In this document: positions 24,789 to 39,046 of the stretch, in pieces
Layout of the letters: every line of letters begins with the position of its first letter
Position numbering within the stretch: the first letter of the stretch is position 1
From: Scylla paramamosain
Lineage: Eukaryota; Arthropoda; Malacostraca; Decapoda; Portunidae
Assembly: GCF_035594125.1 (NCBI RefSeq)
Contig: NC_087197.1
Coordinates: 5,719,852-5,783,851 of the forward strand
Length of the DNA stretch: 64,000 bases
Direction of reading: 5' to 3'
Position numbers and translations under genes: made by a program
The notes under the pieces: generated by a model
Told to the model about the DNA's origin: nothing
Databases searched by the model: none
The model's input: the letters and a program-made list of their open reading frames with translations, nothing else

Positions 24789-25934
24789 TCCGTCAGCGGG
24801 GATGACCTGTGGAAGCACATTTTCCACTTGTCCAGCTCTTCATTTGACATCCACAACGGGCCTTTGTGGAAGGTTCGGCTGATGACCTCTCCACCAGATT
24901 CACCTTGTCATTTCCCTAAAGTAAAAGAAAAGTTTCCATATCAGCATAAGCTCTTGCTGTCCTTGCATCACGCAGCCAACGATGGCAGGGCCCTGATGCT
25001 TTTAACAGAGTCATTATTCAGAATTTTAGACCACCTCCTTCAAGGTCTTCATGTTGATGGACAACAGATTGGCATATTACGTGATGGAATCGAGGCTAGA
25101 GAGGAGGAACACAGGATCAAAACTGCTTTGGAAAATGATCCAGTGCGGCTAAAAGCAGCACTACGAGAACTTGAGTTGACCAATCACGTGCCTCTCCTTG
25201 TTGAGGCTTTCGGTGCAGTGAGTGAAACAAGCCCCAGGACAAATCTTCTTCCACCAATTCAGTTTGATGCAGAAGTAATGAAAAGTATTGATCACAAGTG
25301 TCGTTCATTCGGTGTCTCCACTAACGCGTTCATGACTGCTGTCTTTAACACAGCCTTAGTTGAAGTAGTGCGTGAAGCAGGGCTAAAAAGGAGCAACTAC
25401 CTGATATCAAGTATTCACCCTGTTGACAGTCGCCGGCTTATGGGAAAGACTTCAAAACCTGTGCTTGGTTACCATACACAGCGAATGGTCCAGAGCACTG
25501 TAACTCCTCATGACGTAAAGGGTCGCTTTTGGGGTTATTTGAAAGACCTGAACGCTGAACTCAGAGGAAAGTTGAAAAGAAATTACATGTGTGAACAAAG
25601 GGTTCTGCATGCCATGCTCAGAAGTGAAGGCTACAATCAGGAGATGCAATACGCTCATCCTCTGCCTCTCTCCCATGACTACATGCTCTCCAATATTCAT
25701 TCTCCATTTGCTTTCCCTGGAGGAACTGGCACGTTAGCTCACATAACGTCTATGTCTATGTACGTTAAGATTCACAAAGAGATATTTCCACTAGGCTTAG
25801 GTTTCTTTGATGTCCGTGGTAAAACATTTTTGGAGTTAACTCACTCCACAGCAACTATTAGCAAAAAAGTAGCTCACAGGCTACATGATAAAATTGTTGT
25901 TGTTCTTCATGACATCTCCAGAGCAATGACATAG
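24789..25934 (+). CDS. Host gene, terminal exon of a condensation/CAT-type acyltransferase
   Basis: The exon starts after CATTTCAG (24781-24788) and runs open for 381 codons to TAG at 25932-25934. It contains FDIHNGPLWKV (exon residues 20-29), then HHAANDG at 59-65. That matches the HHxxxDG active-site motif of the chloramphenicol acetyltransferase/NRPS condensation/alcohol acyltransferase superfamily, whose second His acts as general base in acyl transfer to an alcohol or amine. The C-terminal half is consistent with the second subdomain of this fold (LGLGFFDVRGKTFLELTHS near the end). Length with the upstream exon suits a 420-470 residue enzyme. Substrate is unknown. It is intact and differs from the surrounding TE sequence. 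No signal peptide or membrane segment is visible in the part seen. Confidence 0.75.
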   Translation, partial: SVSGDDLWKHIFHLSSSSFDIHNGPLWKVRLMTSPPDSPCHFPKVKEKFPYQHKLLLSLHHAANDGRALMLLTESLFRILDHLLQGLHVDGQQIGILRDGIEAREEEHRIKTALENDPVRLKAALRELELTNHVPLLVEAFGAVSETSPRTNLLPPIQFDAEVMKSIDHKCRSFGVSTNAFMTAVFNTALVEVVREAGLKRSNYLISSIHPVDSRRLMGKTSKPVLGYHTQRMVQSTVTPHDVKGRFWGYLKDLNAELRGKLKRNYMCEQRVLHAMLRSEGYNQEMQYAHPLPLSHDYMLSNIHSPFAFPGGTGTLAHITSMSMYVKIHKEIFPLGLGFFDVRGKTFLELTHSTATISKKVAHRLHDKIVVVLHDISRAMT

Positions 25935-26006
25935 TCCAGAAATGATGCCAAGCAACTTGCTGTGGCTTCCATTCAGTGTAAGATAAACTAAAGGAAATGT
26001 TTTTAA

Positions 26007-26026
26007 AATAAACCTTAGACAATAAA
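26007..26026 (+). terminator. Polyadenylation signals of the acyltransferase gene
   Basis: AATAAA occurs at 26007-26012 and again at 26021-26026, about 75-90 bp after the stop codon. That spacing suits a short 3' untranslated region. Confidence 0.6.
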
Positions 26027-26139
26027 TGTTTACAGATTAAAATTAGAATGGTTTGGTAGGGAACATTTGCAATCATTATGGAATACACAGTGTTAGAGCG
26101 TCATTCAGAGATAAGGCAAACTAGGAATCCTTCTTTTCT

Positions 26140-26215
26140 TTATTATTGGTAAACTCTGGAACTGTTTCTGTATTCCATCCTGTCATTAACTTGGGAGGTT
26201 TCAAAATTTAGATAA
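26140..26215 (+). pseudogene. Tiny Jockey LINE 3' coding fragment
   Basis: GGTAAACTCTGGAACT, then TCTGTATTCCA and GGGAGGTTTCAA, follow the C-terminal coding end of the Jockey family (compare 52390-52480). Only about 75 bp is kept. The stretch from 26216 to 26398 is unassigned. Confidence 0.5.
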
Positions 26216-26398
26216 TCCTTCTCTGACTGTACTTGATAGGAAATGGATAGGGAAGATGGGTGGAAGTTATAGTAGATGATTCAGATGACAAGGTAATTAT
26301 GACAACTTCAAGAAGGAAAAGTTTCCAAATTGATTGCACTATTGTATGATCATATTGCATCAAACATTATCTGCTTTCAATATATTAATACAACATAT

Positions 26399-27060
26399 CC
26401 ATGTCTGTGGCTACATTTCTCAAACACCAGCTATGTATCAACCCTGCAACCTCATGTCCTGGAAAACATGACTACTGCGATGACTGCTTGGTCCTCTTTA
26501 CAGTGTGACATTTTCTGATAGTGTCTCAGTCTGGTGGATCTATGCGAGTGGTAACTCTTCCATTGTCATGGGGAAGATGAGAAGTTCCGCATCTAACTGA
26601 TCTCACTGATATTTGGAGAGAGGGCTCTTTCCCCAAGTAATGAAGCTTTCATGTTTGTGGAGGAGACTGGTCTTAATGAAAATAGTTTCTTTTTTAAATA
26701 TTCTTATAGTAACGACACAATATGAAGCAAAACTTCAACCGGGGAGGTTCAATCCGGGGAGGGTCAGGATTGGATATAATGATGAGGCAAGTGGTCAACG
26801 TCAGGTAGTTTTTTTTTTTTTTTTCCTCCTTTGTCTCATATCAGATTCTAAGAGGGGTCGCATGTTGTTCATTGTCAATGACAGTACAACCCAAATGTAA
26901 ATGCCTGAGTCCTAGTACCTGGGTCAGTGAGGTCAGTGTCTTGGGCATATAACTTGCAACACCAGATACCTGGGTCAGTGGTGTCAGTACCACCTCACTT
27001 GAAATTAATATATTCAAATCCCATCCACATTGATTTGTAGTTTTTTTATTTGCACCATCT
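26399..27060 (+). repeat. Dispersed repeat, copy 2
   Basis: Homologous to 4335-4860 in the same order and orientation: the ACCTCATGTCC-GG-AAACA block near 26450, TACAGTGTGACATTTTC near 26500, GTCTGGTGGA near 26530, and the paired CCTGGGTCAGTG-GTCAGT blocks near 26915 and 26970. A 16-bp poly-T tract at about 26808-26823 is extra here. Its nature, LINE 3' end or SINE-like repeat, is open. Confidence 0.6.
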
Positions 27061-27149
27061 TTCTACGACCACAGAGACACTCTCAATATAAATGTATCTG
27101 TGTTGTATACCTCTCATCTATCTTCTTTAACTATAAGTATAGTATTCCC

Positions 27150-27400
27150 TCGGCTATCGCCGGTGTTACGTTCCAAAATCCCCGCGATTGATGAAAATCT
27201 GCTAAGTAGAAACATTACTGTACTGTGTATTTCTTTATTATATTTTTAATTTATATACATTTATTTTATTAATTTTATATGTTCAAGGTCTTATAAACTC
27301 CCCACATTCTTATAAACTGTTTTTTACACTTTTAAACACTTTCTAAACTCAAACTTACTTTTAGATATATCCTTACGTATTAATAAAAATAATAGATTCG
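27150..27400. repeat. Possible pogo/Tigger-type MITE fragment
   Basis: TTCCCTCGGCTATCGCCGG, then GTTACGTTCCAAAATC and GCGATTGATGAAAATC, resemble the ends of Tc1/pogo-type DNA elements, followed by AT-rich filler. No matching inverted end was found, so this is a weak call from pattern memory. Confidence 0.3.
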
Positions 27401-27409
27401 GTACACTCA

Positions 27410-28961
<1,552 letters not shown>

Positions 28962-29009
28962 GTCTGCGCCGGGAATGTCTGCGCCGATGATGTCTTCGCC
29001 GAGAATCTA
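28962..29009 (+). repeat. Short tandem repeat, 15-bp unit, three copies
   Basis: GTCTGCGCCGGGAAT, GTCTGCGCCGATGAT and GTCTTCGCCGAGAAT follow each other directly, with a fourth decayed partial unit. The period is a multiple of three but no ORF uses it. Confidence 0.7.
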
Positions 29010-30097
29010 CGACGAGTAATTAGACCGAGGGGAAACCAAAATAATTGTTAGGTTTCTCCCTGAGTCTTTTAAGTCTCCTCTTTTTTTTTTTTTTTTTTAT
29101 AACAAGGAGAAGTGAATCTTGGGAGTGGCAGGCTGGGTGAGTAAGGCGAGACCGTTAGGTGCGTCGCTCTTGGCCGGGTGCGAGTATTTTGGTGTGTCAG
29201 CGTAAGTTCTGTAAACAATGCCGGTTCGCTCCTCTACTCTCCTCACTACCCTGCCACTGTTTGCCGCTTTCTCCATTCACTGTGTCCGTTCACAACTTCA
29301 CTTTCAACCACTGTTTATTGTTGTTGCACTTGGCACTGGAGTTAGTTGTTCGTATCTCATTAAGCTGCCACCAAATGTTCCAGAGTGGTTTTGAATTATT
29401 AATTACCGCTGGACACTGTTCATTAGTTTCTTACCTTTGTATAATATGTAAAGTCACTCTTGGTGAGTTTTTGTGGTTTTCAGGTGAATGTCAAAAGGTG
29501 AACGTATAAAAATAGGTATATTTAGATATATGTACAGAGTTCTGGAGAAGGGTGTGGCGCGTACGGGACAACGGATGTCCTCTGAGTGGTACAGCGTTAC
29601 ACCCTGGCAAGAGACTGCCGGAGCCGGCACAAGGGACGCTTAGCGCCTTCAAAAAGTGCTGACAGTAGAAATAGGGGCGGGTTGACCGCACTCACAGTAC
29701 ATGAATATATTCATAATTATAACTCTCTAATGACATAAATAAGGCAAGGGAAAAGCTACTTATAGCTAAGAGTAATACATGCCAAAATACATTAGGGAGA
29801 GATTAACTATGGAGAATACTTAGATACTATAATGTAGGTGCTACCGATTACTTACCAATGGCAATAAAAGGAGTATGGAAAGTTCCATGGTGTGTGTGTG
29901 ACGTAGGGTGGCGTGATCATATCCGTTCCACCCTTATCCGCCAACACCCACTATCTACACTTATGCATATAAGTATATATATATATGTATACATACACTT
30001 ATATTGCTAATCAGGCAAGGCATTATAGTACATATTATTATTAATTATGTGACACCGTTACATTGAGCTCGCTAAATGCGGGCTGTATTTATTTGAG
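29010..30097. other. Unassigned sequence
   Basis: It includes a poly-T run near 29080-29098. Short ORFs on both strands (for example 29159-29509) carry no recognisable motif. Nothing supportable. Confidence 0.3.
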
Positions 30098-30310
30098 CTA
30101 AGGACAGGAAGTGGGTGTGAAATTCCCTTGAGAGGTAGAGAAGGGGAACAAACGCAAGTGTTATCCCTAATGACTGGAAGTGGGTGTAAAGTATCCTTGA
30201 GGTAGAGAAGGAGTAGAAATGACCAGGAGGGAAGACAAACATGTATGCAGGTGTTATCCCTAAGGACTGGAAGTGGGTGTGAAAATCCCTTGAGAGGTGA
30301 AGGACTGGCT
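30098..30310. repeat. Imperfect tandem repeat with about 70-95 bp unit
   Basis: Three copies of a block built on GACAGGAAGTGGGTGTGAAA or GACTGGAAGTGGGTGTGAAA, then TCCCTTGAGAGGT, with the connecting phrase GGTGTTATCCCTAA between copies (starting near 30110, 30174 and 30266). Copies differ by substitutions and small indels. Confidence 0.75.
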
Positions 30311-30329
30311 GGCCATAGTACACGTGGGA

Positions 30330-30331
<2 letters not shown>

Positions 30332-30408
<77 letters not shown>
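30332..30408. repeat. (TA)n microsatellite
   Basis: A TA run of about 76 bp. AT-rich unassigned sequence follows to 30598. Confidence 0.98.
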
Positions 30409-30410
<2 letters not shown>

Positions 30411-30598
30411 AAAGTAACTATTGAGACTGATACAACATTGCCTTGTTGTACTGGGCCAGATTCCTGATCACATATTTAATAGAAAAATAAATAAACAAAT
30501 ATATAAAATATAGAAAATTAAAGCTGAAATAATTTTTAGTTAAATACCGAGAAAAAAAAAGCACTGGTTCAAGTGAAAAAGAAAAAAAAAAAAAAAAA

Positions 30599-30966
30599 GA
30601 AAATAAACACTTTATTGGCACTCTCGAAGTCAACCACAGCTTAAGAAAATTTTACCAACACAGTCACAGCAAGGTTAACACACACACAAAAAAAAAAAAA
30701 AAATAAAAAAAATAAAAAAATAAATAAATAAAAAAAAAAAACGCAGACCAAGGCAGATTCCTATCTACACCAAATGACACCTAATTAAATAATGAAAAAG
30801 AAGAAAAAGAAAAGAAAATAAACACTTTATTGGCACTCTCAAAGTCAACCACAGCTTAAGAAAAATATACCAACACAGTCACAGCAAGGTTAACAGAAAA
30901 AAAAAAAAAAAAAGGCAGACCAAGGCAGATTCCTATCTACACCAAATGACACCTAATTAAACTAGC
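30599..30966. repeat. Direct duplication of a block of about 150-190 bp
   Basis: The block from AGAAAATAAACACTTTATTG through GACACCTAATTAAA occurs twice, at 30599-30788 and 30812-30955. The differences are mainly in the A-rich/CA spacer (longer in the first copy) and a few bases. Nearly identical copies imply a recent local duplication; A-rich runs inside each could have mediated it. Confidence 0.85.
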
Positions 30967-32722
<1,756 letters not shown>

Positions 32723-32875
32723 GGTGAGCAAGAATATATAGGAGTTTCTTTCTACATTTATTACTTGTGCAACGTTTCACCTTCTCAGAAGGCATTTAAC
32801 TATTCCAATGATTTTGCTTCACCTTATAGGTTTGTTTTGTTTTATGCATGTTGTTGTACCTCTTATGGGTTAGTG

Positions 32876-32877
<2 letters not shown>

Positions 32878-32965
<88 letters not shown>
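32878..32965. repeat. (TA)n microsatellite at a LINE 3' tail
   Basis: A TA run of about 88 bp that directly abuts the poly-T (reverse-complement poly-A) end of the Jockey LINE beginning at 32966. Confidence 0.95.
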
Positions 32966-32973
<8 letters not shown>

Positions 32974-34866
32974 TATGTAGGAAGGACACTGGCCTAGGGC
33001 AACAAAAATCCATTAAAAAAAAAAAAAACTTACCCACTGAAATGCCAGTCCCATAAAAGGGTCAAAGCAGTGGTCAAAAATTGGTGAATTAGTGTCTTGA
33101 AACCTCCCTCTTGAAGGAATTCAAGTCATAGGAAGGTGGAAATACAGAAGCAGGCAAGGAGTTCCATAGTTTACCAGATAAAGGAATGAATGATTGAGAA
33201 TACTGGTTAACTCTTGCGTTAGAGAGGTGGACAGAATAGGAATGAGAGAAAGAAGAAAGTCTTGTGCAGCGAGGCCGCGGAAGGAGGGGAGGCATGCAGC
33301 TAGCAAGATCAGAAGAGCAGTTAGCATGAAAATAGCGGTAGAAGACAGCTAGATATACAACATTGCGGCGGTGAGAGAGAGGCTGAAGACAGTCAGTTAG
33401 AGGAGAGGAGTTGATGAGACGAAAAGCTTTTGATTCCACCCTGTCTAGAAGAGCAGTATGAGTAGAACACCCCCAGACATGTGAAGCATACTCCATACAT
33501 GGACGGATAAGTCCCTTGTACAGAGCTAGCAGCTGGGGAGGGTGAGAAAAACTGGCGGAGACGTCTCAGAACGTCTAACTTCATAGAAGCTGTTTTAGCT
33601 AGAGATGAGATGTGAAGTTTCCAGTTCAGATTATAAGTAAAGGACAGACCGAGGATGTTCAGTGTAGAAGAGGGGGACAGTTGAGTGTCACTGAAGAAGA
33701 GGGGATAGTTGTCTGGGAGGTTGTGTCGAGTTGATAGATGGAGGAATTGAGTTTTTGAGGCATTGAACAATACACAGTTTGTTCTGCCCCAATCAGAAAT
33801 TTTAGAAAGATCAGAAGTCAAGCGTTCTGTGGCTTCCCTGCGTGATATGTTTACCTCCTGAAGGGTTGGACGTCTATGAAAAGGCGTGGAAAAGTGCAGG
33901 GTGGTATCATCAGCGTAGGAGTGGATAGGACAAGAAGTTTGGTTTAGAAGATCATTAATGAATAATAAGAAGAAAGTGGGTGACAGGACAGACCCTGAGA
34001 AACACCACTGTTAATAGATTTAGAAGAACAGTGACCGTCTACGACAGCAGCAATAGAACGGTCAGAAAGGAAACTTGAGATGAAGTTACAGAGAGAAGGA
34101 TAGAAACCGTAGTAGGGTAGTTTGGAAATCAAAGCTTTGTGCCAGACTTTATCAAAAGCTTTTGATATGTCCATGGCAACAGCAAAAGTTTCACCAAAAT
34201 CTCTAAAAGAGGATGACCAAGATTCAGTAAGGAAAGCCAGAAGATCACCAGTAGAGCGGCCTTGATGGAACCCATACTAGCGATCAGATAGAAGGTTGTG
34301 AAGTGATAGATGTTTAAGAATCTTCCTGTTGAGGATAGATTAAAAAACTTTAGATAGGCAGGAAATTAAAGCAATAGGACGGTAGTTTGAGGGATTAGAA
34401 CGGTCACCCTTTTTAGGAACAGGTTGAATGTAGGCAAACTTCCAGCAAGAAGGAAAGGTAGATGTTGACAGACAGAGCTGAAAGAGTTTGACTAGGCAAG
34501 GTGCAAGCACGGAGGCACAGTTTCGGAGAACAATAGGAGGGACCCCATCAGGTCCATAAGCCTTCCGAGGGTTTTAAAACATCATTGCGAGGAATTTTAA
34601 TACGTGGCATGAAGTAGTCAGCGAGTGGAGGAGAGGGAGGAACAAGCCCAGAATCGTCCAAGGTAGAGTTTTTAGCAAAGGTATGAGCGAAGAGTTCAGC
34701 TTTAGAAATAGATGTGATAGCAGTCGTGCCAACTGGTTGAAATAGAGGAGGGAAAGAAGAAGCAAAGTTATTGGAGATATTTTTGGCTAGATGCCAGAAA
34801 TCACGAGGGGAGTTAGATCTTGAAAGGTTTTGACATTTTCTGTTAATGAAGGAGTTTTAGGCATGA
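32966..34866 (-). pseudogene. Jockey LINE, 5'-truncated copy with frameshifts
   Basis: Minus-strand reverse transcriptase ORF2 lacking the endonuclease. The 5' break is at about 34866, just before [11 protein letters not shown]. Visible motifs: the [10 protein letters not shown] region near 34560, an [13 protein letters not shown] region near 34400, [19 protein letters not shown] at 34120-34174, SINSGVSQG near 34000 (PQG changed to SQG with a frame change), and a [13 protein letters not shown] stretch near 33700. The C-terminal part, 33089-33496, reads MEYASHVWGCSTH and ends FKREVSRH. The 3' end has the family tail (TACATAAAAA on the minus strand) against a (TA)n tract. Stops and frameshifts inactivate it. 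Confidence 0.85.
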
Positions 34867-35039
34867 TATAAGATGAGTAAATATGCCTTATACTAACTTA
34901 TACTTAAGAATAAAAATATGTTTAGAAGGAAAAACGGAACACAGGGACACTAAGAAAACGTGTTCCTTTTCAGGGTGGATTGGCAAAATAACATGACAAA
35001 GATTCTTAATTTAAATAAGATCATTCTTGAATTGATCAG

Positions 35040-35360
35040 ATCTAGCGAGAAATTTCTGATATTTGGAAGAATTTGCTTACATTTCAGTAGTCTCCAATCT
35101 TCCAGAATGTTCTACCAGACACTTTCAGAAGTTTCCAGAACATTTTAGAGCATTCTATTCAATGTAAACATTTTCGGAATATTCTAGAACGTTCTAGAAT
35201 ATGGTAGAAATATGTAGAAGTATCAAAAATGTTCTAGAATTTAGAAGAATTTTCTACAATGATTCAGAATATTCTAAAGTAGGTTCAAGAATATTATAGA
35301 AAGATTGAGAACATTCTGGAATGCATTCTAGAAATACTAAGAATATTCTAGAGTACTGCT
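35040..35360. repeat. TTCTAGAA-rich block with a five-unit HSE-like array
   Basis: About 320 bp dominated by alternating TTC and GAA triplets. At 35176-35200 five contiguous pentamers alternate perfectly (GGAAT ATTCT AGAAC GTTCT AGAAT), which fits the nGAAn/nTTCn heat-shock-element pattern. The rest looks like decayed versions of the same palindrome. It lies immediately upstream of the ORF at 35382. It may be a true heat-responsive element, or a palindromic satellite that happens to match. Confidence 0.6.
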
Positions 35361-35381
35361 TGACAATATAAAATTAGGGGC

Positions 35382-36620
35382 TTGCAGACCACCAATCAGT
35401 TCTGCTTTGGCTGCCTGAGAAGACACATCACAAGAGGGGAAATGCCATCAAGAGGCTGCAATCATTCTCCAAATGCATTCTGCTACATATGTGGTCAATT
35501 CATCAAGACAAGAGCAAAGAGGTTCTCTGTGACAGCATCTGGAAAAATGTGTGAATCTTACAAAGCATATTTTGCTGTGCCAGTTGGGGAACACGACAAG
35601 ACCTGCGCACCTCATTTTGCTTGTGAGCATTGTAAGAGAACACTATAAGGTAAAATAGCTGTTATTTTTTCAAGAGTAAAATCCAAGAATTAAGAAGAAA
35701 AATAAAATAAGTTTAACAGAAACTCATATTGTTCTTTTACAGGATGATATAAAGGGGAAAAAACAGAGCCATGAAATTTGCTATTCCTAGAATATGGCGT
35801 GAACCTACTGATCACTGAACTGACTGCTTTTCTGCATAGTGGATCATTCCAAATGCTGATCTGGGAAAAATGCACCTGTTGTTTTTTTATCAAGACATTC
35901 CATCTTCCATTGCACCAATACCACACAGTGCTGATCTTTCTGTACCAGCTCCTCCAAAAAAAAGTCAACTATCAGAAATAAGTAGCAAGTCACCAATGAC
36001 TGACACTACAGTGGAAGTACACAATATCAAATATTAGCCATTAGTGAATCCTCAAAAGGATTCACCGCCTCACTGCACACTAACTGCACATCAAACTGGG
36101 TCTCATGAAACAGTTTGTTACATGTCTTGACCTGTAGCTATTGCCTTCAAATATCTTCAAGACTTCTTTCCTAAGTTTTCAGAGGCAAAGGTGAAAACTG
36201 GTATCTTCATTGGACCACAAGTAAGGAAACTTATGGAGTGCTCAGTATTTCTACAGAAAAGGAGAAAAAAGTTTGGTAGTGTTTCATTGCTATAGTACAG
36301 GGCTTTCTTGGTAACAACAAGGCTGATAACTATGTGGAATTGGTTGAAGCTTTTAGTGAAGAGCTATGGTGAGATAGGTTGCAGAATGTCGTTGAAGGTA
36401 TACATCCTAGATGCTCACCTCGACAACTTCAAGGAGAATATGGGAGCATATTCAAAGAAAGAAGGGGAGCACTTCCACCAAGATATAATGAACTTTGAAA
36501 AGAGATAACAGGGATCCTTCAATAAAAACATGATGGGAGACTATATTTTGGGGTTCATACGTGAAAATGATTTGTTGTATTCTTGCGAATCAAGAAAAGC
36601 TGTTAATTTCTAATCCCAAA
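35382..36620 (+). pseudogene. Relic of an uncharacterised multicopy protein with paired cysteines
   Basis: The open part (35382-35648, 88 codons) has Cys pairs: CFGC, then CNH and CYICGQF, then an AYFAVPVGEHDKTCAPHFACEHC ending. The layout suggests a zinc-binding head. I recall similar multicopy proteins in arthropod genomes, without a known function. After the stop, broken frames continue what looks like the same protein: AMKFAIPRIW near 35768, FKYLQDFFPKFSEAKVKTG near 36150, and a C-terminal piece near 36400 (DAHLDNFKENMGAYS, HQDIMNFEKR). A second copy of that C-terminus and its 3' flank lies at 38617-39045. Recognition is from memory and tentative. Confidence 0.5.
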
Positions 36621-36859
36621 AATTAGTTTCAGAAGCTTTAAAATAAATTTCCGTGTCATTTCAATTTAAGTTTTTTGTTTTCTGTAAAAAATGGTGAAAA
36701 TGTTGCAATTTTGCTATTTTGGGACAAAAAAAAAATCTAAAAGTCATAAAAGCAAAGCTTGGCAGGAATAATGGACATTTTCTATTGTTTTTGCAATGAA
36801 AAGAGTTGGAAAATAACACTTGCTTGTCAAAGACAAAAATTTTGTTACAAAATGTAATT

Positions 36860-38610
36860 TAATTCACCCACGCACCTCTCCACTATATACTGTAGCATGC
36901 AGCCAGCTGCTGAGTCGGGAGAAAGACCAGCACCTCATCCCCAGGAGCAAAACGTTGGTACTTCGCCTTCTGGTCATAGTACATTTCCATGTGCTTCTGA
37001 GCCTGGCCTAAATGCAACCGAGCCAACTCGAGTGCTTTCAGTAACCTCTCCCATGTGCACATCATGTCTAGTCTGGTCCAGAGGACCAGACTGGTGGAAG
37101 CACCAGGTGTCTCGGACCACATCCAATGGACAACGCACCCGAACACCAGCTGGTTCGGCGAGAACCCTAACGATTCAGTGAGCCTTTCTCACACAGCAAA
37201 CCTTACATAAGGGACCGCCTCATCCCGATCCTTGTCATGGTCCAAACAAAAAGTTCTCAGCATGGTTTTCAAGGTCTGATGGTACCTCTCCAAGGTCCCT
37301 TGTGACTGAGGGTGGTAAGCACTGTACAGGATGTGCCTAATCTCCCACTCAGTCATGGTTTGAGCAAACAATTTTTGAAGTAAAATTGGCCCCTTGGTCT
37401 GACTGACCTCGGAAGGCAGTCCAAAATGAATAAAGAAATGGAGTAGGCCCTTGAGTACCATCTTGGAATGGATGCTCTTTATGGTTATGGCTTTTGAGTA
37501 CCTTGTGGTGGAATCCATTAGAGTCAATAAGTACTTATAGCCTGCTCAAGAAGGTGAGAGAGGACTTGCAATATCAATAAGTTATTGGGTGAAGAGAAGA
37601 TCAACAGCGGGGATAGGCTGAAGAGGCGCTAATGGTGGCACTGGGTTAGGCTTGCCCACCATCTGACAGGTGTGGTAGCACTTAAGAATGGTAGCAACAC
37701 TACCTGTCATACCTGTCATGTGCCAATAACACGAGGGCTTCTCTGAACTTAGATGGCACTACCACTTGGAGTAATTCACCTCCATCAACTTTTCTCCACC
37801 GACGATACAACATTTTCTTTCGTACCAAAAATTCTTTTCTATCCTCCACTTCTTTACTACCTTCACCCACTTTTGCAAAACATGGGGCCAACTCTTCATC
37901 TCCCTGTTGCTCATCAATAAGCTCATCAGGTTCAACCTTATTAAGATCCTTGAGGACTACAGGGTCAGGCGGCAGAGGCAAAGCCAACACCCTAGTTCCT
38001 CTCCGGCGTCTGTGGCGCAAGCGAGAGTCACTCGCTGAGCTGGGGGAAACCTTAACTACTCCGGATATCTGACTGGCCGCTGGCTCATTGGCTAACACGG
38101 GTGGGCCGCTAAACGGGCCATCACCCGTCGAGTTTACACCTGGCAAGGGAGTAGCCTGTTCCCTACCTCCGGGACACTGCAGGGGAGGAAATTCTCATCT
38201 CGCCCGCAGAGCTGGGAGCCTCCCCACCCTCGGCAGTGATCCCCAACATGCCCGACACACCAGGCTGGGGCCCGAAATGTGCATTGGTACCCACAGTCTC
38301 TTTGTCAGGTAGTAACTCTGGCTGGTCTCCACCTCCGAGGTGCTCTGCCGAGAGAGGTTTACTAACAAATAGACTTTCCAAACACAACACTTCAGCCCCA
38401 CCCACAGCAACATCCCCAACCAAGTCAAATGCGTCCATTGGTTGCTCTGTCTTGTTACAGTCAGCCCCAGCATCCTGATTCAAGGATGAGACCGACTCTG
38501 AATCGTCCACACTCTCTCCAGCAGTGGGACAGGCCTCTGGGCACTCTGCCCTCCACTGCAGCACTTACATCACCCCTACTCTCCTCTCTCAGTGCATCTG
38601 CCTCATTGCA
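36860..38610 (-). pseudogene. Gypsy integrase-side relic
   Basis: Reading on the minus strand: the linker and zinc-binding part of the integrase around 37700-38146 (VEDRKEFLVRKKMLYRRW, then FREALVLLAHD), the catalytic core at 37189-37527 (MDSTTRYSKAITIKSI, then SAYHPQSQGTLERYHQTLK with the final Glu), and the C-terminal region at 36883-37146 (YDQKAKYQRFAPGDEVLVFL). The pieces are frameshifted, and no LTR or reverse transcriptase is present. It is a different family from the other Gypsy copies in the window. It lies between two direct copies of the multicopy-protein 3' region. Confidence 0.7.
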
Positions 38611-38616
38611 GTTGAC

Positions 38617-39045
38617 CCCTATCCTAGATGCTCACCTCGACAACTTCAAGGAGAATATGGGACCATATTCAGAGGAACAAGGAGAGCGCTTCCACCAATA
38701 TATAATGAACTTTAAACAGAGATATTAGGGATCCTTCAATGAACATGATTGGAGACTAAATTTGGGGGATCATACATGAAAGTGATTTGTTTTATTCACG
38801 CTAATCAAGAAAACTGTTAATTTTTAATAATAAAATTAGTTTTATTTCTTGTCATTTGTGTCATTTGATTTTTTTTTCTGTCCAAGAAAGGCAAAAATGG
38901 TAAAATTTAGCTCTTTTGGGCAAAAAATCGTTTAAAAACCCACAAGGTTTGATAGGAATAATGAACATTTTCTAATGTTTAGCAATAAAAAGAGTTGGAA
39001 AATAACATTTGCTTGTCAAAGACAAAAATCGTGTTACATAGTGTA
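38617..39045 (+). repeat. Second copy of the multicopy-protein 3' region
   Basis: Aligns with 36405-36858, from CTAGATGCTCACCTCGACAA through CTTGTCAAAGACAAAAATCG and GTGTTACA. Both the C-terminal coding remnant (DAHLDNFKENMGPYS) and the AT-rich downstream sequence are kept. Confidence 0.75.
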
Positions 39046-39046
39046 A

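Noticed and set aside
24664..24882. Cys-Val repeat ORF before the terminal exon
   Set aside because: It comes from the (TG)n tract in the intron; the exon starts only at 24789.
38236..38728. Pro/Ser-rich plus-strand ORFs
   Set aside because: Antisense to the Gypsy linker region and without conserved motifs.
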